Shown: positions 14,770 through 25,031 of the stretch, piece by piece | How the letters are laid out: each line of letters starts with the position of its first letter | How positions within the stretch are numbered: the stretch's first letter is position 1 | Source: Actinotalea lenta | GTDB lineage: Bacteria; Actinomycetota; Actinomycetes; Actinomycetales; Cellulomonadaceae | Direction: 5' to 3' | Assembly: GCF_030586465.1 (NCBI RefSeq) | Contig: NZ_JAUQYP010000001.1 | Location: 2,212,981 to 2,276,980, forward strand | Length of the DNA: 64,000 nt | Position numbers and translations under genes: made by a program | The notes under the pieces: generated by a model | What the model saw: only the letters and a program-made list of their open reading frames with translations | What the model was told of the DNA's origin: nothing | Databases searched by the model: none

Positions 14770-16212
14770 TCAGGCGTCGTGCTCGACGTGGTCGCCGGAC
14801 CAGTCGGTGTGGAAGACGCCGTCGGTGTCGGTGCGGTGGTAGGTGTGTGCGCCGAAGTAGTCCCGTAGTCCTTGGATGAGGTTGGCCGGGAGCCGTTCGG
14901 CGCGGATCGCGTCGTAGTAGGCCAGGGACGAGGCGAACGCGGGGGTGGGGACCCCGTGCGCGGCGGCCAGGCCCACGATCCGCCGCCAGGCGTCCAGCCC
15001 GTCACCGACGGCGTCGGCGAAGTACGGGTCGGCGATGAGGAGCGGCAGGTCGGGGGTGCGCTCATACGCCTGGGTGATGCGGTCCAGGAACTTGGCGCGG
15101 ATGATGCATCCGCCGCGCCAGATCCGGGCCATCGCGCCGCGGTCGATGTCCCAGCCGTACTCCGCCGAGGCCGCGGCGATCTGGTCGAAGCCCTGGGAGT
15201 AGGCCACGACCTTCGAGGCGTACAGCGCCTTGCGCACGTCAGTGATGAACGCCTCCCGGTCGGTCACGTCCCACCGCGCGGCATGGCCGGGAAGGGCCTG
15301 CCCGGCGGTGCGCTGGGGGACCGAGCCCGACAGCGCCCGGGCGAAGGTCGCCTCGGCGATCCCGGTCACCGGGACCCCCAGGTCAAGGGCCGACTGCACG
15401 GTCCAGCGCCCGGTGCCCTTCTGCTCGGCCCGGTCGGCCACGACGTCCACGAACGCGGACCCGGTGACCGGGTCGGTGTGTTCGAGGACCTTGGCGGTGA
15501 TCTCGATCAGGTAGGACTCCAGGTCGCCGGCGTTCCACTCGGCGAAGACCTGGGCCAGCTCGCTCGGCGTGGCACCCAGGGCATGGCGCATCAGGTCGTA
15601 CGCCTCGGCGATGAGCTGCATGTCGGCGTACTCGATGCCGTTGTGCACCATCTTCACGAAGTGCCCGGCGCCGCCCGGCCCCACGTGCGTGCAGCACGGC
15701 ACCCCGTCCACGTGCGCCGAGATCGCCTCGAGCATCGGCCCCAACGTGGCGTAGGACTGCGCGGAGCCGCCCGGCATGATGGACGGGCCGTTCAGCGCAC
15801 CCTCTTCACCACCCGAGACCCCGCAGCCCACGAAGTGCAGCCCGTGCTCGCGAAGCGCCGCCTCTCGGCGCATCGTGTCGGGGAAGTGCGCGTTACCGGC
15901 GTCCACCACGATGTCACCCGGCTCCAGCAGCCCGACCAGCTCCTCGATCACCGCGTCGGTGGGACCACCCGCCTTGACCATCACCACCACCGTGCGTGGG
16001 GTGGCCAGGCTCGCCACGAAGTCCGCCGTCGACTCGGAGGGCACGAAGGTCCCCTCGTCGCCGTGGTCCTCCATCAGCTGCTGGGTGCGGGCGTAGGTGC
16101 GGTTGTGCACCGCGACCGTGTACCCGTGCCGCGCCAGGTTCCGCGCGAGGTTGCGCCCCATCACCCCCAACCCCGTGACCCCGATGTGAGCGGCGGTCGA
16201 CGATCCGGTCAT
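14770..16212 (-). CDS. gnd: 6-phosphogluconate dehydrogenase, decarboxylating
   Basis: The 480-residue enzyme oxidises 6-phosphogluconate to ribulose 5-phosphate and CO2 with NADP, the third step of the oxidative pentose phosphate path. The N-terminal Rossmann fold reads IGVTGLGVMGRNLARNLARHG with NRT for the cofactor phosphate. Catalytic-domain motifs are DAGNAHFPDTMRRE, GCGVSGGEEGALNGPSIMPGG, HFVKMVHNGIEYADMQL and IWRGGCIIRAKFLD. The ATG at 16212 has GAGAGGA about 5 bases upstream. It is separate from the zwf operon at 35-42 kb and is divergent from coaE. Confidence 0.95.
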   Translation of the reverse strand: MTGSSTAAHIGVTGLGVMGRNLARNLARHGYTVAVHNRTYARTQQLMEDHGDEGTFVPSESTADFVASLATPRTVVVMVKAGGPTDAVIEELVGLLEPGDIVVDAGNAHFPDTMRREAALREHGLHFVGCGVSGGEEGALNGPSIMPGGSAQSYATLGPMLEAISAHVDGVPCCTHVGPGGAGHFVKMVHNGIEYADMQLIAEAYDLMRHALGATPSELAQVFAEWNAGDLESYLIEITAKVLEHTDPVTGSAFVDVVADRAEQKGTGRWTVQSALDLGVPVTGIAEATFARALSGSVPQRTAGQALPGHAARWDVTDREAFITDVRKALYASKVVAYSQGFDQIAAASAEYGWDIDRGAMARIWRGGCIIRAKFLDRITQAYERTPDLPLLIADPYFADAVGDGLDAWRRIVGLAAAHGVPTPAFASSLAYYDAIRAERLPANLIQGLRDYFGAHTYHRTDTDGVFHTDWSGDHVEHDA

Positions 16213-16323
16213 CGCTGTCCTCTCGTGCGTGAACGGGCGGGGGAGTCCCTGTCCCGGGGCCGGTGTTCCCGGCACGTTCTCACCTTCCCGCCCGGGCGCC
16301 CGGGCGGCAAACCGATGGCTCGG

Positions 16324-16329
16324 TACGCT
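16324..16329 (+). promoter_or_regulatory. Leaderless -10 box of coaE-pcp
   Basis: TACGCT ends 6 bases before the GTG at 16336, the spacing repeated at several other genes in this window. Confidence 0.5.
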
Positions 16330-16335
16330 GCGAGG

Positions 16336-16965
16336 GTGACGACGACGTGGCCCGTGCGGCCTGGTCTGCGCCGGGTCGGGCTCACTGGTGGGATCGCAGC
16401 CGGCAAGTCGGTCGCGGCCGCGCGCTTCGCCGAGCTCGGCATACCCGTGATCGACCACGACCGGCTGGCCCGGGCCGTGGTCGCGCCCGGAAGTCCCGGT
16501 CTGGACGCCGTGGAACGTGAGTTCCCGGGCGTGGTGGTCGCCGGCGTGCTGGACAGGGAGGCGCTGGGGGCTCTCGTGTTCGGGGACCCGCAGGCGCGCG
16601 AGCGGCTCAACGCGGTCGTCCACCCGCTCGTGCACCAGGCGGCCATGGCGGCGGAGGCGGAGCAGGTGGACGCCGGTGTGCACGTCGTGGTGCACGACAT
16701 CCCCTTGCTGGTCGAGACCGGCCAAGCCGGTCACTTCTCTCCGGTGATCGTGGTCGACGCCCCTGCGGAGCTCCGGGTGGCGCGCCTGGGCGAGCGGGGG
16801 CTCACGGCTCAGCAGGCGTGGGACCGCCTGGCCGCACAGGCGGACGACGAGGCGCGGCTCGAGGCGGCGGACGTGGTCCTCGACGGCTCGGGCGACGCGG
16901 CCGACCTGCGAGCGAGGGTGGACGCGCTGGTGGGCTCGTGGGGCGCCGCCCAGGGGCACGCATGA
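16336..16965 (+). CDS. coaE: Dephospho-CoA kinase
   Basis: This enzyme of 209 residues adds the 3'-phosphate to dephospho-CoA, the final step of coenzyme A synthesis. The P-loop is GLTGGIAAGKS. Other family landmarks are GIPVIDHDRLAR (substrate Asp), VHPLVH, and HDIPLLVET with the lid that follows. The GTG at 16336 is preferred because it lies 6 bases after a TACGCT box; an in-frame ATG seven codons upstream has no ribosome site. The UPF0157/GrpB extension found in some actinobacterial CoaE proteins is absent. The stop overlaps the pcp ATG. Confidence 0.92.
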   Translation: MTTTWPVRPGLRRVGLTGGIAAGKSVAAARFAELGIPVIDHDRLARAVVAPGSPGLDAVEREFPGVVVAGVLDREALGALVFGDPQARERLNAVVHPLVHQAAMAAEAEQVDAGVHVVVHDIPLLVETGQAGHFSPVIVVDAPAELRVARLGERGLTAQQAWDRLAAQADDEARLEAADVVLDGSGDAADLRARVDALVGSWGAAQGHA

Positions 16966-17570
16966 GCGCGGCGCAGTCCGCGCCGGTGCTGCTGACCGGG
17001 TTCGCCCCGTTCGACGGCCAGGCCATGAACGCGTCCTGGCTGGCCGTGCAGGAGGTGGCCCGGACCTGGGGTGAGGATGCGCCGCTCGTGGTCGAGCGCC
17101 TGCCCGTGTCGTTCGAACGCGGTCCGGACCGCCTGCTGGAGCGCGTCGAGCGGTACCGCCCACGGCTCGTCGTCGCGGTCGGTGAGGCCGGCGGCCGCTC
17201 CGCGGTGAGCCTGGAGCGGGTCGCCGTGAACGTGCTGGACTCTGCCATCCCCGACGCGGACGGCCGCCAGCCTGTCGACGAGCCGGTCGAGCCGGACGGT
17301 CCGGTCGGGAGGTTCAGCGGACTGCCGCTGCGGCGTTGCCTGGCGGCGGTCCAGCGCACCGGTGTCCCGGCGGAGATCTCCGGGACGGCCGGGGCCTACG
17401 TGTGCAACGCCACGTTCTTCCGGTTGATGGGTGCCGTCGGGCCGGGCACCGCCGCCGGCTTCGTCCATGTGCCGCGGACCCCGGCGCAGGTCGAGCCGGG
17501 TGCGCCCGCGATGGTCACGGTGGACGCCGCGCTCGCCCTGACCGCGGTGCTGCGCGCTGCCCTGGCCTGA
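16962..17570 (+). CDS. pcp: Pyroglutamyl-peptidase I (pyrrolidone-carboxylate peptidase)
   Basis: This 202-residue cysteine peptidase of family C15 removes N-terminal pyroglutamate from peptides in the cytoplasm. The fold opens with LLTGFAPFDGQAMNASW, and the catalytic triad is visible as Glu75 (GEAGGR), Cys148 (AGAYVCNATF) and His169 (GFVHVP). The length is normal. The ATG is inside the coaE stop (ATGA), so the two are translationally coupled, although their functions are unrelated. RLERVAVN replaces the commoner IExxAxN segment, a conservative family variation. Confidence 0.9.
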   Translation: MSAAQSAPVLLTGFAPFDGQAMNASWLAVQEVARTWGEDAPLVVERLPVSFERGPDRLLERVERYRPRLVVAVGEAGGRSAVSLERVAVNVLDSAIPDADGRQPVDEPVEPDGPVGRFSGLPLRRCLAAVQRTGVPAEISGTAGAYVCNATFFRLMGAVGPGTAAGFVHVPRTPAQVEPGAPAMVTVDAALALTAVLRAALA

Positions 17571-17603
17571 GGGACCCGGCGCGAGCGTGTCAGGGGATGG
17601 CCG

Positions 17604-17609
17604 TACCGT
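17604..17609 (+). promoter_or_regulatory. Leaderless -10 box of uvrB
   Basis: TACCGT ends 6 bases before the uvrB ATG. I see no LexA-type box in the 45 bases upstream. Confidence 0.5.
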
Positions 17610-17615
17610 GGTCGT

Positions 17616-19709
<2,094 letters not shown>

Positions 19710-19732
19710 GGCGCTCGCTCGATCAGGCGGGA

Positions 19733-20134
19733 TCAGACACCGTTGGGGCTCGTCTCGAGGGCGCTCTTGATCGAGTGCAACGCATCGGTGATCGCGGCCT
19801 GCACGTCCGGGTCCTCGTCGTGCGGGGTGTGCAGGTGGAGCTCGACCTTGGTGCCGTCGGGATGGCCGTGCAGGGAGATCCGACCGCGGTAGCCACTGCC
19901 GTCCTCCGCGCCCCACTCGACCCGACGGTGCACCTCGTCCGTGCGCCACCACGCGTCGCCCTGCACCTGGTGCCCATCCGGCAAGGTCGCCGTGGTGTGG
20001 ACCTCCTGCGCCCCGGTCGGATGGGCCTCGGTCATGCGTGCGAAGTAGGCCGGCAGGTTCTCGACGTCGCTGAGGTAGTCGAAGATGAGGTCGACCGGAT
20101 TGCCGATCTGGATCGTGCCCGCGTAGTCCGCCAT
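19733..20134 (-). CDS. SRPBCC-family protein (START/polyketide cyclase-like)
   Basis: This protein of 133 residues has the helix-grip pattern of SRPBCC proteins: an N-terminal strand (MADYAGTIQIGNPVDLIFDYLSD) then VENLPAYFARMTEA, strands with WWRTDEVHRRVEWG, and a long C-terminal helix (AITDALHSIKSALE). Such proteins bind hydrophobic ligands or act as cyclases; nothing here identifies the ligand. It sits between uvrB and the TerC riboswitch on the opposite strand, 23 bases from the uvrB stop, and shows no operon partner. Confidence 0.75.
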   Translation of the reverse strand: MADYAGTIQIGNPVDLIFDYLSDVENLPAYFARMTEAHPTGAQEVHTTATLPDGHQVQGDAWWRTDEVHRRVEWGAEDGSGYRGRISLHGHPDGTKVELHLHTPHDEDPDVQAAITDALHSIKSALETSPNGV

Positions 20135-20263
20135 GGTCCCTCCTCAGTCGGCCGTGGTTCTCCCAGTGTCGGCCGTGTCAGACCTCGACGCGCGGTGGGG
20201 CTGCGACCGCGGTGCCCCGAGCCGCCGAGCAGCGCGGGGCGCGGGGGAGAGGCCCGCGTCCCC

Positions 20264-20269
20264 TATGCT
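20264..20269 (+). promoter_or_regulatory. -10 box upstream of the terC riboswitch
   Basis: TATGCT is placed so that transcription would begin near 20276, right at the first paired base of the riboswitch. No clear -35 is seen. Confidence 0.5.
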
Positions 20270-20275
20270 GCACGC

Positions 20276-20415
20276 GGAGGGGAGTACTCCCACTGCGGTG
20301 GTGTCGTCATCACGGACGGATCGCTTCGTCCCGGTGCCACCGGTCCCCGAGGGGCGGAGGAGACCTCCGGTACCCCGACGCGCCGTTGGACGGCGCCTGA
20401 CGTGCCGGAGGTCCT
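20276..20415 (+). ncRNA. yybP-ykoY family manganese riboswitch
   Basis: The leader has the family landmarks in order: GGGGAGTA at 20279-20286, a CGTCATCA element at 20305-20312, a middle hairpin, then GGAGACC (20359-20365). ACCTCCGG (20363-20370) can pair with CCGGAGGT (20405-20412), which contains the ribosome-binding site of the next gene. In this family Mn(II) binding frees the ribosome site or blocks termination; here the layout suggests translational control. The gene downstream is TerC/Alx-like, a classic member of this regulon. Confidence 0.85.
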
Positions 20416-21429
20416 GTGAACGTTCCGCTGTGGGTGTGGGGCGCCACCGTGCTGGGCGTGCTGCTGCTCGTCGCCCTGGACTTCTTCGTGCACCTGCGCA
20501 CCGCGCACATGCCCACCTTCCGCGAGTCGGCACGATGGTCCGCGGCGTACATCGGCGTGGCGGTGCTGTTCGGGGTCGGCGTGCTGGTGCTGGCCGGTCC
20601 GGACCGCGGCACCGAGTTCTTCGCGGGGTACCTCACCGAGTGGAGCCTGTCCGTCGACAACCTCTTCGTCTTCCTGCTGATCCTGACGCGCTTCGGGGTG
20701 CCGCGCGAGCATCAGCAGAAGGTGCTCCTGGTGGGGATCGCGATCGCTCTGCTGCTGCGCGGCGGGTTCATCGCGGTCGGGGCAGTGGTGATCGCCCAGT
20801 TCAGCTGGGTGTTCTACGTGTTCGGGGCGTTCCTGGTGTACGCGGCGGTGCAGGTCGCGCGGGAGGACCACGACAGCGCGCAGGATGCGGAGTTCCACGA
20901 GAACCTCGCGCTCCGGCTCGTCCGGCGGGTCGTGCCCGCGACCACTCGCTACCACGGTGACCGCCTCACGGTCGTGGAGCACGGTCGCCGGCTCGTGACG
21001 CCGATGCTCGTCGTGATGGTGGCGATCGGCACGACGGACGTGATCTTCGCGCTGGACTCGATCCCGGCGATCTTCGGCCTGACCAAGGAGCCCTACATCG
21101 TCTTCACCGCCAACGCGTTCGCCCTGCTGGGTCTGCGCCAGCTGTTCTTCCTCATCGGTGGGCTGCTCGAGCGGCTGGTGTACCTCTCGGAAGGCATCGC
21201 GGTGGTGCTGGGCTTCATCGGTGTGAAGCTGGTGCTCGAGGCGCTGCACGGCAACGACCTGCCGTTCGTCAACGCGGGCGAACCCGTCGCGTGGGCCCCC
21301 GAGATCCCCACGCTCGCGTCCCTCGGGGTGATCGTCGCGGTGCTCGCAGTCGCCGCCGGCGCCAGCCTGGTGCACACCCGCCGGCGCCGGGACGACAGCT
21401 CGGTGGCCGGCGCCGACGACGCGGAGTAG
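20416..21429 (+). CDS. TerC/Alx-family integral membrane protein (probable Mn exporter)
   Basis: The 337-residue protein has about eight to nine membrane helices and the TerC hallmarks: FAGYLTEWSLSVDNLFVFLLI and GTTDVIFALDSIPAIF, with acidic residues inside the membrane that are thought to bind metal. TerC/Alx relatives export manganese, and some help metallate secreted proteins. The manganese riboswitch in front fits this role. The start is GTG at 20416 with GGAGG (20407-20411) 4 bases upstream, the same GGAGG that is paired in the riboswitch. A charged C-terminal tail of about 20 residues is cytoplasmic. Confidence 0.9.
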   Translation: MNVPLWVWGATVLGVLLLVALDFFVHLRTAHMPTFRESARWSAAYIGVAVLFGVGVLVLAGPDRGTEFFAGYLTEWSLSVDNLFVFLLILTRFGVPREHQQKVLLVGIAIALLLRGGFIAVGAVVIAQFSWVFYVFGAFLVYAAVQVAREDHDSAQDAEFHENLALRLVRRVVPATTRYHGDRLTVVEHGRRLVTPMLVVMVAIGTTDVIFALDSIPAIFGLTKEPYIVFTANAFALLGLRQLFFLIGGLLERLVYLSEGIAVVLGFIGVKLVLEALHGNDLPFVNAGEPVAWAPEIPTLASLGVIVAVLAVAAGASLVHTRRRRDDSSVAGADDAE

Positions 21430-21479
21430 TCGTCGGCGCCAGGATCGGGCAGACGTCGTCGAGCCGCCCTGTGCTCGGT

Positions 21480-21495
21480 TCGAACAGTTGTACGC
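21480..21495 (+). promoter_or_regulatory. Probable LexA (SOS) box of uvrA
   Basis: TCGAAC-N4-GTACGC matches the actinobacterial SOS consensus TCGAAC-N4-GTTCGA at all six left positions and four of six right positions. It overlaps the uvrA -35 (TTGTAC, 21488-21493), the right place for repression. Confidence 0.6.
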
Positions 21496-21516
21496 GTCGG
21501 ACAAGCCGCCTACCAT
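21488..21516 (+). promoter_or_regulatory. uvrA promoter (leaderless)
   Basis: TTGTAC (21488-21493), a 17-base spacer and TACCAT (21511-21516). The -10 ends 6 bases before the GTG start. Confidence 0.6.
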
Positions 21517-21522
21517 GGCCCG

Positions 21523-24381
21523 GTGAACGACCGACTGCGCGTCCAGGGGGCGCGAGAGCACAACCTGCGCAACGTCGACATCGACCTCCCGCGGGACGCC
21601 CTGATCGTCTTCACGGGCCTGTCGGGCTCGGGCAAGTCCTCGCTGGCGTTCGACACCATCTTCGCCGAGGGGCAGCGCCGGTACGTCGAGTCGCTGTCCG
21701 CGTACGCCCGCCAGTTCCTGGGCCAGATGGACAAGCCGGACGTGGACTTCATCGAGGGTCTGTCCCCGGCCGTCTCGATCGACCAGAAGTCGACCAGCCG
21801 TAACCCGCGTTCCACCGTCGGCACGATCACCGAGGTCTACGACTACCTGCGGCTGCTCTACGCCCGAGCGGGTACCCAGTACTGCCCGGTCTGCGGCGAG
21901 CAGATCTCCCGGCAGACGCCGCAGCAGATCGTCGACCGGCTGCTGGACCTGCCCGAGGGCACGCGTTACCAGGTGCTCGCGCCCGTGGTGCGCGGCCGCA
22001 AGGGCGAGTACGCGGACCTGTTCGCGGACCTGCAGTCCAAGGGCTTCGCCCGGGCCCGCGTGGACGGAGCGGTCGTGGCCCTCACCGAGGTGCCGCCGCT
22101 GGAGAAGAAGCTCAAGCACACCATCGAGGTCGTCGTCGACCGGCTCGTCGCCAAGGAGGGGGTCCGCCGGCGCCTGACCGACTCCGTGGAGACCGCGCTG
22201 GGCCTGGCAGGCGGCCTGCTCGTGGTCGAGCTCGTGGACGCCGACCCCGAGGACCCCGGCAAGGAGCGGCGCTTCTCGGAGAACCGGGCCTGCCCGAACG
22301 AGCACGAGCTCGCGCTCGACGAGATCGAGCCCCGCACGTTCTCCTTCAACGCGCCGTACGGCGCGTGCCCGGAGTGCACCGGGATCGGCAGCCGGCTCGA
22401 GGTCGACCCCGAGCTGGTCGTCCCCGACGAGGAGGCCACCCTCGCCGACGGTGCCGTCGCGCCCTGGTCGCAGACCTCCTCCGACTACTTCCAGCGGGTG
22501 CTGTCCGCGCTGGCGGACGAGCTCGGGTTCGGCATGGACGTGCCCTGGCGGGCGCTGCCCCAGCGTGCGAAGGACGCGATCCTGCACGGACGGAACCATC
22601 AGGTGCACGTGCGCTACCGCAACCGATGGGGTCGCGAGCGGCAGTACTCCACCGGGTTCGAGGGCGTGATCTCGTTCATCGAGCGGCGGCACGCCGAGAC
22701 CGAGTCGGACTGGTCGAAGGAGCGCTACGAGGCGTACATGCGCGAGGTCCCGTGCCCCGCGTGCGACGGTGCACGGCTCAAGCCCGAGGTCCTCGCGGTC
22801 CGGATCGGGGAGCTGTCGATCGCTGACCTGTGCCGCCTGCCGATCGACCAGGCCAAGCACTTCCTGGACCGGCTTGAGCTGGGGGAGCGCGAGCGTGCGA
22901 TCGCGGCGCAGGTGCTCAAGGAGATCCAGGCGCGACTCGGGTTCCTGCTCGACGTGGGTCTCGACTACCTCTCCTTGGAACGGCCTGCCGGGACGCTGTC
23001 CGGTGGTGAGGCCCAGCGCATCCGGCTGGCGACCCAGATCGGCTCGGGCCTGGTAGGCGTGCTCTACGTGCTCGACGAACCCTCGATCGGCCTGCACCAG
23101 CGGGACAACCGACGGCTCATCGAGACCCTCACCCGACTGCGCGACCTGGGCAACACGCTCATCGTGGTGGAGCACGACGAGGAGACCATCCGCGCCGCAG
23201 ACTGGATCGTCGACATCGGCCCCGGCGCGGGCGAGCACGGCGGACGCGTCGTGCACTCGGGGGACCTGCCCGGCCTGCTCCGGTCCCAGGAGTCCGTCAC
23301 GGGTGCGTACCTGGCGGGGCGGCGTGAGATCCCGCTGCCCGGGGTGCGGCGACCCGTAGACCCCGACCGCCAGCTGCGCGTGATCGGTGCTCGTGAGCAC
23401 AACCTGCGCAACATCGACGTCGACGTCCCGCTGGGACTCTTCGTCGCTGTCACCGGGGTGTCGGGCTCCGGGAAGTCCACCCTGGTCAACTCGATCCTCT
23501 ACACGGTCCTGGCGAACGAGCTGAACGGCGCCCGCCAGGTCGCCGGCCGGCACACGCGTGTGACGGGCCTGGACCACCTGGACAAGGTCGTGCACGTCGA
23601 CCAGGGCCCGATCGGCCGCACCCCGCGCTCCAACCCGGCCACCTACACGGGTGTCTGGGACCACGTGCGCAAGCTCTTCGCCGAGACCACCGAGGCCAAG
23701 GTTCGCGGGTACACGCCCGGCCGGTTCTCCTTCAACGTCAAGGGCGGCCGGTGCGACGCGTGCAACGGCGACGGAACGATCAAGATCGAGATGAACTTCT
23801 TGCCGGACGTGTACGTCCCGTGCGAGGTCTGCCACGGCGCGCGGTACAACCGCGAGACGCTCGAGGTGCACTTCAAGGGCAAGACGGTCGCCGACGTGCT
23901 GGACATGCCGATCGAGGAGGCGTCTGAGTTCTTCGCCGCCGTGCCGGCGATCTCCCGCCACCTGAAGACGCTCGTCGACGTCGGCCTCGGCTACGTGCGG
24001 CTCGGGCAGCCCGCTCCCACTCTCTCCGGTGGCGAGGCGCAGCGCGTGAAGCTGGCGTCCGAGCTCCAGCGGCGCTCGACCGGTCGGACCATCTACGTCC
24101 TGGACGAGCCGACCACCGGGCTGCACTTCGAGGACATCCGCAAGCTCCTGGGTGTCCTGCAGTCGTTGGTCGACAAGGGCAACTCGGTCGTGGTGATCGA
24201 GCACAACCTCGACGTGATCAAGAACGCGGACTGGGTCATCGACCTCGGGCCGGAGGGTGGCGGGGGAGGGGGCACCGTGGTCGCCGAGGGCACCCCCGAG
24301 GACGTCGCCCGGGTTTCGGGCTCCTACACGGGGCAGTTCATCGCCGAGCTGATCGACAGCCCGGTCGCGGTCGGCGCGTAG
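21523..24381 (+). CDS. uvrA: Excinuclease ABC subunit A
   Basis: The 952-residue damage-recognition ATPase of nucleotide excision repair has two ABC modules. Module [16 protein letters not shown], zinc-binding CPVCGEQ with a later CPEC, signature [16 protein letters not shown] and [14 protein letters not shown]. Module [17 protein letters not shown], zinc module CDAC and CEVC, signature [15 protein letters not shown] and [14 protein letters not shown]. Length is normal. GTG at 21523 ([21 protein letters not shown]) gives the usual N-terminus and lies 6 bases after the -10. An upstream LexA-like box suggests DNA-damage control. Confidence 0.96.
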   Translation: MNDRLRVQGAREHNLRNVDIDLPRDALIVFTGLSGSGKSSLAFDTIFAEGQRRYVESLSAYARQFLGQMDKPDVDFIEGLSPAVSIDQKSTSRNPRSTVGTITEVYDYLRLLYARAGTQYCPVCGEQISRQTPQQIVDRLLDLPEGTRYQVLAPVVRGRKGEYADLFADLQSKGFARARVDGAVVALTEVPPLEKKLKHTIEVVVDRLVAKEGVRRRLTDSVETALGLAGGLLVVELVDADPEDPGKERRFSENRACPNEHELALDEIEPRTFSFNAPYGACPECTGIGSRLEVDPELVVPDEEATLADGAVAPWSQTSSDYFQRVLSALADELGFGMDVPWRALPQRAKDAILHGRNHQVHVRYRNRWGRERQYSTGFEGVISFIERRHAETESDWSKERYEAYMREVPCPACDGARLKPEVLAVRIGELSIADLCRLPIDQAKHFLDRLELGERERAIAAQVLKEIQARLGFLLDVGLDYLSLERPAGTLSGGEAQRIRLATQIGSGLVGVLYVLDEPSIGLHQRDNRRLIETLTRLRDLGNTLIVVEHDEETIRAADWIVDIGPGAGEHGGRVVHSGDLPGLLRSQESVTGAYLAGRREIPLPGVRRPVDPDRQLRVIGAREHNLRNIDVDVPLGLFVAVTGVSGSGKSTLVNSILYTVLANELNGARQVAGRHTRVTGLDHLDKVVHVDQGPIGRTPRSNPATYTGVWDHVRKLFAETTEAKVRGYTPGRFSFNVKGGRCDACNGDGTIKIEMNFLPDVYVPCEVCHGARYNRETLEVHFKGKTVADVLDMPIEEASEFFAAVPAISRHLKTLVDVGLGYVRLGQPAPTLSGGEAQRVKLASELQRRSTGRTIYVLDEPTTGLHFEDIRKLLGVLQSLVDKGNSVVVIEHNLDVIKNADWVIDLGPEGGGGGGTVVAEGTPEDVARVSGSYTGQFIAELIDSPVAVGA

Positions 24382-24427
24382 CAGGGGCGACCGGCGTCAC
24401 GGCACCGCGCGGAGGTGGCCTCGGCCG

Positions 24428-24928
24428 TCAGGGGATGGCGTCGGCCGGCGCCGCACGCCCCACCGCGTGCTGCGTGGGCTCGCAGCGCACCGGGAAGTTG
24501 ACCGACTGCTTGATGAAGCAGTACTCGCCGGCTCGTTCGTGCAGCTCGCCGAGCACGGCGTCCGGCACCTCGTCACGGACGGTCACGCGTGGGTGCAGCA
24601 CGACCTCGGTGAAGCGGCCCATGCCGCCCGAGCGCACCCGCATGGTTCCCGCGGCGTCGTCGTGGTAGGCGGTCACCACCACCCCCGCGTCGGCCGCCAG
24701 GTGCAGGAACCACAGCATGTGGCACTGTGCGAGGGCGGCCACCAGGAGCTCCTCAGGGTTGTACCGGGAGGCGTCGCCCCGGAACGTCGGCTCGGCGGAT
24801 CCGAGCAGCGGCGGCTTGCCGGGGAACTCGACCTCGTGGTCGCGGCTGTAGGACGCGTAGCCGGCGGTCCCGGTGCCTCCGGCTCCGGTCCAGGTCACCG
24901 CCGCGGAGTAGCTGTGCAGGATGCCCAT
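24428..24928 (-). CDS. OsmC-family protein
   Basis: The 166-residue protein has the two cysteines of the OsmC peroxidase family, Cys69 ([15 protein letters not shown]) and Cys137 ([15 protein letters not shown]). OsmC/Ohr members reduce organic peroxides; the sequence [28 protein letters not shown] is nearer the OsmC/YhfA subgroup than Ohr. The start ATG at 24928 gives [15 protein letters not shown], the normal first strand. It converges on uvrA 46 bases away and diverges from uvrC. No regulator is adjacent. Confidence 0.87.
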   Translation of the reverse strand: MGILHSYSAAVTWTGAGGTGTAGYASYSRDHEVEFPGKPPLLGSAEPTFRGDASRYNPEELLVAALAQCHMLWFLHLAADAGVVVTAYHDDAAGTMRVRSGGMGRFTEVVLHPRVTVRDEVPDAVLGELHERAGEYCFIKQSVNFPVRCEPTQHAVGRAAPADAIP

Positions 24929-25019
24929 GCCTCACCGTACCCAGCCCGCTCCCCCGTGCGGCAGGGGGTGTCCGGTGCGTCAGCGGCGGCCGAGTGCGCA
25001 GGCCGTCGGCGTGGCGGCC

Positions 25020-25025
25020 TACCCT
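25020..25025 (+). promoter_or_regulatory. Leaderless -10 box of uvrC
   Basis: TACCCT ends 6 bases before the uvrC ATG at 25032. Confidence 0.5.
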
Positions 25026-25031
25026 CGCACC

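Noticed and set aside
16315-16335. ATG at 16315 as coaE start
   Set aside because: It would put the -10 inside the gene and has no ribosome site; the GTG at 16336 has leaderless spacing.
17571-17615. SOS box upstream of uvrB
   Set aside because: No TCGAAC-like half site is seen.
20263-24204. Open frame of over 1,300 codons opposite uvrA and terC
   Set aside because: It mirrors uvrA codon structure and has no recognisable protein features.
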